Origin: an uncultured Gemmatimonadota bacterium
GTDB lineage: Bacteria; Gemmatimonadota; Gemmatimonadetes; Gemmatimonadales; Gemmatimonadaceae
Assembly: GCA_946478895.1 (NCBI GenBank)
Contig: CAMLDY010000116.1
Span: forward strand, 1-7,524
Reading direction: 5' to 3'
Length of the DNA stretch: 7,524 nucleotides
The notes under the pieces: generated by a model
Databases searched by the model: none
Told to the model about the DNA's origin: nothing
What the model saw: the letters and a program-made list of their open reading frames with translations, nothing else
Shown: positions 1-6,289 of the stretch, in pieces
How the letters are laid out: every line of letters begins with the position of its first letter
How positions within the stretch are numbered: position 1 is the stretch's first letter
Made by a program: the position numbers and the translations under genes

Positions 1-977
1 CACTCACCCGACAGCTGCTGTCGTTCAGCCGTCAGGAAGTGATTCAGCCTCGGCTCGTGGATGTGAACGCCGTCGTTTCGACGGCTGAAGGAATTCTCAA
101 GAGACTGATTGGCGAGGACATCGAGCTGACGACCGTATTGACCGACGACAACCCGGTAGTGAAGATCGACAAGTCGCAGCTGGAGCAGGTGGTGGTGAAC
201 CTCTGCGTCAACGCGCGCGACGCGATGCCGAAGGGCGGGAAGCTTACCATCGAGACCCAGAACATGGATGTCGATGCTGCTTATGCAACGAGCCACTGGT
301 CGGTTGCGCCGGGGAAATACACGGTCATCTCCGTTGCCGACACCGGTGTCGGCATGGACGAAAGCACCCAGGCGCGCATCTTCGAGCCGTTCTACACGAC
401 CAAGGAGGTCGGGAAGGGAACAGGCCTCGGATTGGCGATGGTGTATGCGACGGTGAAGCAGAGCGGCGGGTTCATCTGGGTGTACAGCGAGCCCGGCAGC
501 GGCACGACGTTCAAGATCTATTTGCCGCTCGCGCGCGAGGGCACCACCACCGCCAGCGAGCCGAGGGCGCTGCCGCCGCCGTCACGCGGCGACGAGATCA
601 TCATTCTGGCCGAGGACTCGGCGGCGGTGAGATCGACGGCGCGACAGATCCTGGAGCGCGCCGGCTACACGGTGCTCGAGGCGCCAAACGGAAAAACCGC
701 GCTCGAGATCGCGCGCAAGAAATCGAACGACATCCATCTTCTGATCACCGACGTGGTGATGCCGGAGATGAGCGGGCGGCAGCTGACGGAGCGCTTCGTC
801 GCCATCAGGCCGGCGGCAAAAATATTGTACATGTCCGGCTACACCGACGACGCAGTGGTGCGCCACGGCGTTGTTTCAGCCGGCATCGACTACCTGCAGA
901 AGCCCTTCTCCTCGGAGGCGCTGCTACGCAAAGTGCGCGAGGTCCTCGACGCACCGGGCCGAACAGAAGCCGCGTAA
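1..977 (+). CDS. Hybrid sensor histidine kinase, C-terminal part (5' truncated by the window edge)
   Basis: This membrane- or cytosol-located signalling kinase uses ATP to phosphorylate a histidine and passes the phosphate to its own receiver domain. The frame is open to base 3, so the GTG at 39 is an internal Val; the first codons read LTRQLLSFSRQE, typical of the second HisKA helix, and the phospho-His lies upstream of the window. Counting that Val as residue 1, the HATPase domain spans about 45-165: N box with N54/N58, G1 box DTGVG at 101-105, F box FEPF at 115-118, G2 box GKGTGLGL at 125-132. A linker with PPP follows, then a receiver at about 185-305 with acidic pair E192/D193, phospho-acceptor D238 (LLITDVVMP), S266 and K288, all intact. 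There is no output domain after the receiver, so the phosphate probably goes to a separate phosphotransfer or regulator protein, as in CckA-type relays. The sensed signal cannot be read here. The family call is secure. Confidence 0.95.
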   Translation, partial: LTRQLLSFSRQEVIQPRLVDVNAVVSTAEGILKRLIGEDIELTTVLTDDNPVVKIDKSQLEQVVVNLCVNARDAMPKGGKLTIETQNMDVDAAYATSHWSVAPGKYTVISVADTGVGMDESTQARIFEPFYTTKEVGKGTGLGLAMVYATVKQSGGFIWVYSEPGSGTTFKIYLPLAREGTTTASEPRALPPPSRGDEIIILAEDSAAVRSTARQILERAGYTVLEAPNGKTALEIARKKSNDIHLLITDVVMPEMSGRQLTERFVAIRPAAKILYMSGYTDDAVVRHGVVSAGIDYLQKPFSSEALLRKVREVLDAPGRTEAA

Positions 978-1016
978 GCAGCAGCGTCGCTCCAAATCAC
1001 GCAATCGTTAATAGAT

Positions 1017-1034
1017 CATGACGGCAACGTCATG
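1017..1034. promoter_or_regulatory. Perfect 7-bp inverted repeat with GCAA loop (operator or RNA hairpin)
   Basis: CATGACG-GCAA-CGTCATG lies between the kinase stop (977) and the DUF2314 gene start (1073). As RNA it makes a 7-bp stem closed by a GNRA-type tetraloop; as DNA it is an 18-bp dyad suited to a dimeric regulator. No T-run follows, so it is not a standard intrinsic terminator. The repeat is seen directly; the function is inferred. Confidence 0.4.
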
Positions 1035-1072
1035 TTACGTTGCTGCGAATCTTGCGATTTCGTCCATCTGGT

Positions 1073-1615
1073 ATGACCTGGACCTCACTTCTGCCGCTGC
1101 GCCGCGGAGGTCTCGTGGCCGGCCTGATCGCTTTAGCTCCGATCGCGGGCTACACCCAGCAGACCGATCCGCAGCTGTCTCCCGCCGCGCCGAGGGACCG
1201 GCCCGTCCTCACCGCGCAGCGCTGCGTCTGGAACGCGATGGACCTCGCGATGCAGCCTTATATCGCCCAGGCGCGTGCCACCTGGCCGCAGGCGAAGAAG
1301 CGATACCTCGCCGGTCTCCCGCCGCGCCAGAGCTTTTTCGTCACCGCTCTCCTCGTCGATGACGACGATCGCCGCGAGCAGGTGTTCATTGCCGTGGACG
1401 GGATTCGCGACGGCAACATCAGCGGGAAAATCTGGAATCGCGTCGAAGTCGTGCACGGGTTCCGGCTCGGAGACCGCTACACGTTTCCGGAATCGGAGCT
1501 GCGAGACTGGCTGATTACGATGCCCGACGGAAAGGAAGAAGGAAACGTGGTCGGCAAGTTTCTCGATCGTTACGAGCCGCCGCGAAGTTGTTTCACCAAC
1601 ACAGTGGGCGAATAA
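1073..1615 (+). CDS. Exported DUF2314 domain protein
   Basis: A 180-residue protein of unknown biochemical role, probably periplasmic or envelope-associated. Residues 1-28 look like a signal peptide: a short n-region with RR at 10-11, then the hydrophobic stretch GLVAGLIALAPIAG. The mature part matches the DUF2314 (YegJ-like) pattern from about 57 to 165: a helix with DLAMQPYIAQARATWPQ, a strand pair around FFVTALLVDDDD, the EQVFIAV element where family members have the EHxW-type strand, GKIWNRVEVVHGFRLGD, then TFPESELRDWLI, which is the family's 'disDW' signature, and GNVVGKFL. The C-terminal 15 residues are not part of the domain. The ATG at 1073 was chosen over an in-frame TTG at 1040 because it gives a normal short n-region; neither start has a clear Shine-Dalgarno sequence. 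Two cysteines (C51, C173) flank the domain and could pair in the periplasm. The neighbours give no clue to function. Confidence 0.8.
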   Translation: MTWTSLLPLRRGGLVAGLIALAPIAGYTQQTDPQLSPAAPRDRPVLTAQRCVWNAMDLAMQPYIAQARATWPQAKKRYLAGLPPRQSFFVTALLVDDDDRREQVFIAVDGIRDGNISGKIWNRVEVVHGFRLGDRYTFPESELRDWLITMPDGKEEGNVVGKFLDRYEPPRSCFTNTVGE

Positions 1616-1753
1616 GAATACCGACTGCACGATAGCGGTCCCGCGTCACCGACTGTAAAACAAAACACAAACTCTGCGCGTGGGACGACATCTGTTGTCG
1701 GTACACGTGGCGAAAATCTTGCTTTATACCAGTTGAAACAAACGGGGACTGGT
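1616..1753. other. Intergenic region with small repeats, between the DUF2314 gene and gene 3
   Basis: This 138-base stretch holds an 8-base direct repeat ACCGACTG at 1620-1627 and 1648-1655, spaced 28 bases start to start. It also has a 5-bp inverted repeat CGACA-TCTGT-TGTCG at 1686-1700. An AT-rich stretch TTTATACC at 1723-1730 resembles a -10 element, but no -35 box lies at the usual spacing, so I do not call a promoter. No T-tailed hairpin is seen here, so read-through from the DUF2314 gene is possible. Confidence 0.35.
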
Positions 1754-1764
1754 ATGAGTCCAGT
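1726..1764 (+). promoter_or_regulatory. Overlapping inverted repeats spanning the ribosome-binding site and start codon of gene 3
   Basis: ATACCAGT (1726-1733) is perfectly complementary to ACTGGTAT (1748-1755), with a 14-base loop that contains the ribosome-binding sequence CGGGGA. The last two bases of the second arm are the A and T of the ATG at 1754. The same middle arm, ACTGG (1748-1752), can instead pair with CCAGT at 1760-1764, putting the AUG in a 7-base loop. The two folds exclude each other. In DNA the outer repeat could be an operator with arm centres about 22 bp (two helical turns) apart. The pairing is seen directly; regulation is inferred. Confidence 0.35.
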
Positions 1765-2200
1765 TTACAGAATCGACGGCGAGCGCAATCTGGTGTCGCT
1801 GTACTGGTCGGACTTTCCGTCAATGCCGCAATTGCGCGATGTCGTCGAAGAAGCCATAGCACATCCGGAGTTCCGGTCGGGCATGAACTTCCTCTGGGAT
1901 CGCCGCCCCGGTGATTCCAGCTCAGCGACCGTCGATTACCTTCGTGAAGCGATTTACTATCTTCGGCTTCTCGCCGAACGGATCGGACCACACGCGTGGG
2001 CGATCGTCGCGCACAATCCGGCGGACTTCGGCAAGGCACGAATGCTGGAGACGATGTCGGACCAGACCCAGGTCACGATCCGCGCGTTCCAGTCCTGCGG
2101 TGACGCGGAGGAGTGGCTGCGCAATCCGGTGCGGTACGAGCCGATCGTCGTACACTTCCCGGCGCGAAGTCCATCGCTGATGCACCCAGGACTGGCCTGA
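1754..2200 (+). CDS. SpoIIAA/STAS-like small cytoplasmic protein
   Basis: A 148-residue soluble protein with no signal peptide or membrane segment. It resembles the SpoIIAA/STAS-like proteins common in environmental bacteria, often listed as hypothetical or STAS/SEC14-like. Visible hallmarks in order: a first strand pair VYRIDGERNLVSLYWSD (4-20), a helix with LRDVVEEAIAHPEFRSGM (27-44), a buried strand MNFLWDRRP (44-52), a long helix ATVDYLREAIYYLRLLAERIG (58-78), strand AWAIVAHNP (81-89), the FGKARMLE helix (92-99), strand VTIRAF (107-112) and the final DAEEWL helix (117-122), the usual place of the 'deAlaWL' ending. The role is unknown; members may sense ligands or act in regulation. The ATG at 1754 was chosen over an in-frame TTG at 1733 because GGGGA lies 6 bases before it. 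The tail after about residue 125 is extra and poorly structured. The fold call is by pattern only. Confidence 0.75.
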   Translation: MSPVYRIDGERNLVSLYWSDFPSMPQLRDVVEEAIAHPEFRSGMNFLWDRRPGDSSSATVDYLREAIYYLRLLAERIGPHAWAIVAHNPADFGKARMLETMSDQTQVTIRAFQSCGDAEEWLRNPVRYEPIVVHFPARSPSLMHPGLA

Positions 2201-2201
2201 C

Positions 2202-2233
2202 GAAGAAGGGCTCTCAAGGAGAGCCCTTCTTTT
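2202..2233 (+). terminator. Strong intrinsic terminator of gene 3, overlapping the end of the convergent receptor gene
   Basis: A 13-bp perfect stem, AAGAAGGGCTCTC (2203-2215) with GAGAGCCCTTCTT (2219-2231), has a 3-base loop (AAG, 2216-2218) and ends in TTTT on the + strand. It begins two bases after the gene 3 stop. On the - strand the same hairpin includes the last codons (KKGSP) and TGA stop of the receptor gene; the T content after it there is weaker (TTCTTCG), so it may be only a partial terminator in that direction. Confidence 0.85.
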
Positions 2234-5200
2234 GTATCGACTCGCCGCTCGGTGCCGCTGGCGGCGGCGCAGACTTAAGCTTGTCGCTGAAAGTCACCGG
2301 ATGCCCGAACTGCCACTGGCTATGCTCGCGCTCCTTCATCGGCACCTCGACCATTGACTTGAACATCGGCATCAGCTCGCGCTGAGCCGGCGTCACGATT
2401 GCCGCGGCGATCTCCGGCTGCTCCCAGAAAATCTTCCAGTACAACTTCTCCGTCGCGTTAGCGCTATCCAGCTCGGCCTTCCCGGCGTCGCCGTTGCCGT
2501 GGGACAGGTACTCGCCGAGCGGAGCGTAGATCGCGCGCACCCTCTCAGAAAACACCGAGTCCGCGCTCTTCAATGCCGCGACCTGGGGGCGCGTGAGAAA
2601 CAGCGAATCGGTGTACTCCAGCAGCATCTTGTGGATGCTGGAGGTGTTCTGAAGGTAGAACGCAGTGAGCGAATCCGCTGAGCGCCGCTGCCAACCGACG
2701 GGACTCTTTACTGGTTCAACCGCGCGCCGCAGCTTCTGCAGCGAGTAGTCGGTGGAAAGATTGAAGGAGAAGTCGAGCACGATCCGGAACGGATTGCGGA
2801 GCAGCGTGCGGCCGGGCCGGGTATCGGCGAAGCGGGGATTGACGTCGTACTGGAACCGCTTGTTGGCAGCGTCGTAGCCGCGCGGGATTAGCAGCACCGG
2901 ATCGGGCGTCGCGGGCGAGCCCCAGCCGCGCAGCGAGCTGCCGTGGAACAGCTGATCGAGCCCCGCCAGCACGTTCTGCAGATACACGTTCGGCGTAACC
3001 CGATATCCCCACTTCTTCGGTGTGGGCGGACGCCACTGGATGTTGAGCGACTGGGTCCACGGACCGCGGCACCCGTTGCGCGGCGCTACGTGCCCGAGGT
3101 TGGCAAGCAGGCATCCACGCGCCGTCGGCGAGCCATTGGCGATGAGGGTCTGGAGCTGCGATGCGAGCGCCGGGTCGGCCGTCGCCGGATCGGGAATGAA
3201 AGCACGATCGCCGCTGCGGCCGTCGCCGTTGATGTCACCCTGGACGAGCGGCGTGAACGGCAATCCAGATTGCGCGCGCGCGAACAGCGTCACCGTGCCG
3301 GTCTTGCCGGTGGAGAACGCACCGCTCAGCACGAAGACGTGGTGCGCGTCGTTGACACCGGGCGCCCACTCGACGAGTCGCGGGTCTCCGAACGCCGCGC
3401 CGTCGAAGCCGCGGAACTGGCGCTTGGTACTCTGCAGCGTGTACGAAAGCGATCCGTATAGCGACGCGCCGCCACCGCGGAACTTGAACACATCGGGCGA
3501 CAGCGCGAGGTTGAGCTGTCCGCCGTAGCCACGCAGATCGCTGACGCGCATCCCGACGCGACCGTACTGCGCGGCGCGCCGCGATTCTACCGGCGACACG
3601 GCGCCGGTCGCCGGATCGATCGATGCCGCGGTGACGTAGACAGGCCGGTTGGCTTCGTCCGTCAGATTGAGCCTGCTCACGCCGCTGAAGTTCGCGTCGA
3701 CGACTCCGGGCTGCGACAGATCGTACGAGACCAAAGTTCCGGCGCGAAGCAGCCAGCCGTGGGTGCTGGTGTTCCAGTCCAGCGACGCCCGCCAGCTGCG
3801 CGGCACGTCGTACGACGGATCGATCAGGGTGACTGCCGGCGCGACGTCACCGAGCACACCGCTGCCGTCGACGCACTGGGTCGGAATTGTGGATGGATCG
3901 CTCGCGAAGAGCGACCAATCCGGCGCCGGCACCGCGGCGCCGACGCAGTTGAGGTACGAGCTGCCGCCTGGCAGGCCGGTCGATGCGGACGCGTCGCCGA
4001 GCACTCCGGGGCGCAGCAGATCGCGGAACTCGCCGATCCCGCCGCGCAGGGTGCCCGACATATATCTATAGTATCGGCCGGTCTGGTTCTGCATGGTGCC
4101 CTGACCGTTTCCGCGATCACGATTGTAGGTGAAAGTGAAACCGGCACGGGGACTCACGTGAAGCCGTGAAGGTGCCGCGCCGCTCTCGACCCCGAGCGCC
4201 TGGTCGAGCGCGGGATTGCGCGCGGGCTTGCCGCTGAAGCCGTCGGCCTCGAGCCGCGCGCCGTAGAGGAAGCTGAAGTAGCGCGACGGCGCGAAGTTGT
4301 GCGCGATGGCGGTCGCCGCGTTCCAGACCCGACCCTCGCGCAATGGCTGCTGCAGCGTCCGCGAGAAGCTCGTCGCGCGGCCCGCACTCAGATCCTCGAT
4401 CGAGTTGAAGGTGTAGGTGCCAAGGCCGTTGGAGAATCCTTCCTGCCGCATTCCGTCCATGCGTCCCCACAACAGTCCCTTGAAGCGGTGGGTCCGACCG
4501 TGGGCGTTCCACTCCGTCTGGTTGCCGGCCTCGAGGGTCCAGCTCGATTCCTTCGTCGGCAGGAACGACCCGCCCCCGAGCTGGACCGACGTCACGTCGG
4601 TTCCAACTCCGGCATCGTCCGAGCGAACGAGCACAGTCGCGCCGGGAAGAGTCTGGTAGGGCGAGACTGTCGTGCGCTCACCACTCAACCCAATCCGCGT
4701 CTCGTTGAGAGTACGGCGGCCGGGTCCGACGTAGGAGCCAAGCGTGAGCTGGGTTCCGAGAGTGCGCTGGCTGCGCTCGCTCCCGGCGGAGGGCGCGGAC
4801 AACGGGCCGAATCCGAGGGCGCCGTCGCGGGTCCAGCCGGCGTAGGTGGTCAGAGCGCGGGTGCTCAAGGTATCGCGGGTATCGTCGAGCCGGCCGAGCC
4901 AGGCGATGGTGTTGTGCTGGCGGTTGGTCGGGACGGTCGGCGACGCGAGCGGAATGCCGAGCGGCGTTGCGAACGCAATCAGTCGTGCGACAGAGTCCGG
5001 TGAGACGCCGGCGTTGAGGAGAGCGTCGGCATCGGCGCTGAGAAGCGTCGATGGATCACTCAGCGAGCGACCGAAGTCGAGCGCGATGTTGTAGGTGAGC
5101 GCGCCGCGAATGAGCTCGCCGTCGGCGCCAAGACTACCGCGCGCGCCCCCGCTCGGAAGCCCGGCTGCTCGGCCGGCGTTGTCGGTGAACTGCAGGAAGC

Positions 5201-5975
5201 GCGGATCGAAGGTGAGAAACGCGCGCCGCTGCTGGTAGTTCCGGTCGCCCGGTCCGAGGCGGACGTCGATGTTGGCTCCGGAGAAACCACCACGCGTGGG
5301 ATCGAAGGTCGCGCCCGTGACGCGCGTCTCGGTGCGCGCCGCCCGCGGAACCGATCCGCTGGCCAGACCCATTCCATTCAGGGTATTCAGATTTGATTCG
5401 GACCCGGCGCCGAGTATCGATGGACCGCTCGCGGTCATGGTGACGTTGGACATGGTGCCGGCGATCGCGCTCAGATCTCCCGCGATCGTCGGAGGAACCT
5501 GGCCGCTGACGCCGTCCTGCCATTTTTCTGCGGAGCCCGTCTCGGGCTGGGTCGGAGCGATTGGATTGCTGGCGCGCACCGGCTTGCGGCCCTCGATCTT
5601 CATCGCGTCCAGCGTCGCGACCGGTGCTGGTGCGAGGGTGAAATTCGCGATCAGCTCGTGCTCGTCGGTCTGCCGCTGCACCCGTCGCCGCGCCGAGGTG
5701 TAGCCGGTAGCGCTGACGTAGACCAGGTAATCACCCGTGCCCTGCTCGAAGCGCACCCGATAGTTGCCGGCGCTGTCGGTGGTGGTCTGCTGGACGAGTC
5801 GGTCGGGGCCACGGGTGACGGTGACTGAGGCGACCACCGCTCGCGAGGAGTCGTCGGTGACGCGGCCCCGAACTACGTCTGGCTTGTCGCTCTGGCTCTG
5901 CGCCCCGGAGCTGAACGGTGCGAGAGCAGCCAGCAGCAACGCTGCGCGGGATATGACGGGAAGAAATCTGGGCAC
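2214..5975 (-). CDS. Oar-like TonB-dependent outer-membrane receptor with N-terminal CarboxypepD_reg domain and C-terminal LTxxQ extension
   Basis: A predicted outer-membrane gated channel of 1253 residues that would import a large ligand (glycan, siderophore, peptide or other; not readable) using TonB/ExbBD energy. Residues 1-25 form a signal peptide (AALLLAALAPF core, cleavage likely after SGA). Residues 34-113 are a CarboxypepD_reg beta-sandwich (VRGRVTDD, TTTDSAGNYRV, GYTSARRRV). TLDAMKIEGRKP (121-132) sits where the TonB-box/VVTG element occurs but is degenerate. The plug spans about 135-242, then the barrel runs to about 1078, ending in the strand RIVLDFSFNL. A loop GDINGDGRSGDRAF (913-926) is a family hallmark with a calcium-site-like D-N-D-G-D pattern. 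Two close Cys pairs (C677/C701, C955/C969) suggest loop disulfides. Residues about 1085-1253 are a helical extension with LTRPQ (1127-1131) and VTPAQ (1194-1198), then a Pro-rich tail. The start is a GTG with no upstream in-frame ATG, GTG or TTG and no clear Shine-Dalgarno; the signal peptide supports it. No SusD-like partner is nearby. Confidence 0.92.
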   Translation of the reverse strand: MPRFLPVISRAALLLAALAPFSSGAQSQSDKPDVVRGRVTDDSSRAVVASVTVTRGPDRLVQQTTTDSAGNYRVRFEQGTGDYLVYVSATGYTSARRRVQRQTDEHELIANFTLAPAPVATLDAMKIEGRKPVRASNPIAPTQPETGSAEKWQDGVSGQVPPTIAGDLSAIAGTMSNVTMTASGPSILGAGSESNLNTLNGMGLASGSVPRAARTETRVTGATFDPTRGGFSGANIDVRLGPGDRNYQQRRAFLTFDPRFLQFTDNAGRAAGLPSGGARGSLGADGELIRGALTYNIALDFGRSLSDPSTLLSADADALLNAGVSPDSVARLIAFATPLGIPLASPTVPTNRQHNTIAWLGRLDDTRDTLSTRALTTYAGWTRDGALGFGPLSAPSAGSERSQRTLGTQLTLGSYVGPGRRTLNETRIGLSGERTTVSPYQTLPGATVLVRSDDAGVGTDVTSVQLGGGSFLPTKESSWTLEAGNQTEWNAHGRTHRFKGLLWGRMDGMRQEGFSNGLGTYTFNSIEDLSAGRATSFSRTLQQPLREGRVWNAATAIAHNFAPSRYFSFLYGARLEADGFSGKPARNPALDQALGVESGAAPSRLHVSPRAGFTFTYNRDRGNGQGTMQNQTGRYYRYMSGTLRGGIGEFRDLLRPGVLGDASASTGLPGGSSYLNCVGAAVPAPDWSLFASDPSTIPTQCVDGSGVLGDVAPAVTLIDPSYDVPRSWRASLDWNTSTHGWLLRAGTLVSYDLSQPGVVDANFSGVSRLNLTDEANRPVYVTAASIDPATGAVSPVESRRAAQYGRVGMRVSDLRGYGGQLNLALSPDVFKFRGGGASLYGSLSYTLQSTKRQFRGFDGAAFGDPRLVEWAPGVNDAHHVFVLSGAFSTGKTGTVTLFARAQSGLPFTPLVQGDINGDGRSGDRAFIPDPATADPALASQLQTLIANGSPTARGCLLANLGHVAPRNGCRGPWTQSLNIQWRPPTPKKWGYRVTPNVYLQNVLAGLDQLFHGSSLRGWGSPATPDPVLLIPRGYDAANKRFQYDVNPRFADTRPGRTLLRNPFRIVLDFSFNLSTDYSLQKLRRAVEPVKSPVGWQRRSADSLTAFYLQNTSSIHKMLLEYTDSLFLTRPQVAALKSADSVFSERVRAIYAPLGEYLSHGNGDAGKAELDSANATEKLYWKIFWEQPEIAAAIVTPAQRELMPMFKSMVEVPMKEREHSQWQFGHPVTFSDKLKSAPPPAAPSGESIQKKGSP

Positions 5976-6064
5976 TGGGAAGCAGTACGGGTGGGTCCGG
6001 CCGCGGTTTCGGGATCTACGACTTTGACACTCGGAGCCTGGAATCCGTTGGCGGTGAGATGCTG

Positions 6065-6078
6065 CTAACCAAGGTTAG
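6065..6078. promoter_or_regulatory. Perfect palindrome CTAACC-AA-GGTTAG upstream of the receptor gene (candidate operator)
   Basis: A 14-bp dyad with two 6-base arms and a 2-base centre lies about 90-103 bases before the receptor start codon. This is the right distance for an operator of a regulated outer-membrane receptor. The hairpin loop would be too short for a stable RNA stem of this size, so a DNA-binding site is more likely. No known regulator consensus is assigned. Confidence 0.4.
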
Positions 6079-6132
6079 GACCGAATTGCTCTAGCAGGCG
6101 CTCTGATCGACCGAGCTGTTGAGCCAAAGACC

Positions 6133-6163
6133 AAAAACACCCGCTGCAAGGCGCTTGCGTGTT
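6133..6163 (-). terminator. Possible intrinsic terminator for the lipoprotein gene
   Basis: Read on the - strand, AACAC-GCAAG (6163-6154) and CTTGC (6150-6146) plus GTGTT (6140-6136) form two 5-bp stem blocks around a CGC loop. There is a 5-base bulge, AGCGG, on one side. A run of five T (6137-6133) follows. It lies about 127 bases after the lipoprotein stop. The bulge and distance make this only a moderate call. Confidence 0.35.
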
Positions 6164-6289
6164 AGTCGGCCGGCTCTGCGGATCACGCGCCAGGTGCGTG
6201 TCGAACGCTCTACTGCTACGCAGCCTCTGTAAAGCTGAAATTCAGGTTACGTCGAGTTGTGCTCGGTCGGTCCAAGCCAAAGTGTCGAT

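Larger units (their letters stand above)
5976..6289. other. 314-base intergenic region between lipoprotein and receptor genes
   Basis: I find no convincing gene in this stretch. It contains the palindrome at 6065-6078, the stem-loop at 6133-6163, and a GAGCC (6121-6125)/GGCTC (6172-6176) pair that could extend that stem-loop's outer base. The receptor promoter must lie in the part before 5975 on the - strand, but no -35/-10 pair stands out; G+C falls toward the 6290 end. Confidence 0.5.

Noticed and set aside
39..41. GTG at 39 as the start of a short two-domain protein (ATPase plus receiver)
   Set aside because: The frame is open upstream to base 3 and encodes LTRQLLSFSRQE, a typical kinase dimerisation-helix sequence, so this GTG is an internal Val codon of a gene cut by the window edge.
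1018..1362. A + strand open frame of 114 codons starting at ATG 1018
   Set aside because: It overlaps the DUF2314 gene in another frame, is rich in Arg and Ala as GC-rich shadow frames are, and has no recognisable domain; the overlapping frame has a signal peptide and a clear family match.
1620..1655. 8-base direct repeats ACCGACTG as a CRISPR-like or attachment-site repeat
   Set aside because: There are only two short copies, with no further units, no integrase and no mobile gene nearby; they were recorded only as part of the intergenic description.
1695..1730. A sigma70-type promoter (TTGTCG with TTATAC) before gene 3
   Set aside because: The spacing between the two boxes is about 23 bases, too long for a standard promoter; only the AT-rich stretch itself was noted.
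4060..4075. AT-rich patch (ATATATCTATAGTAT) inside the receptor gene as a possible promoter or insertion scar
   Set aside because: It encodes the in-frame residues RYYRYM of a barrel strand; the frame is unbroken and no target duplication or repeat flanks it.
4299..5003. A 234-codon + strand open frame opposite the receptor gene, and several others between 2943 and 5703
   Set aside because: They lie antisense to a continuous receptor reading frame with well-preserved domains. Their products are Arg/Gly/Ala-rich without motifs, as expected from high-GC third positions.
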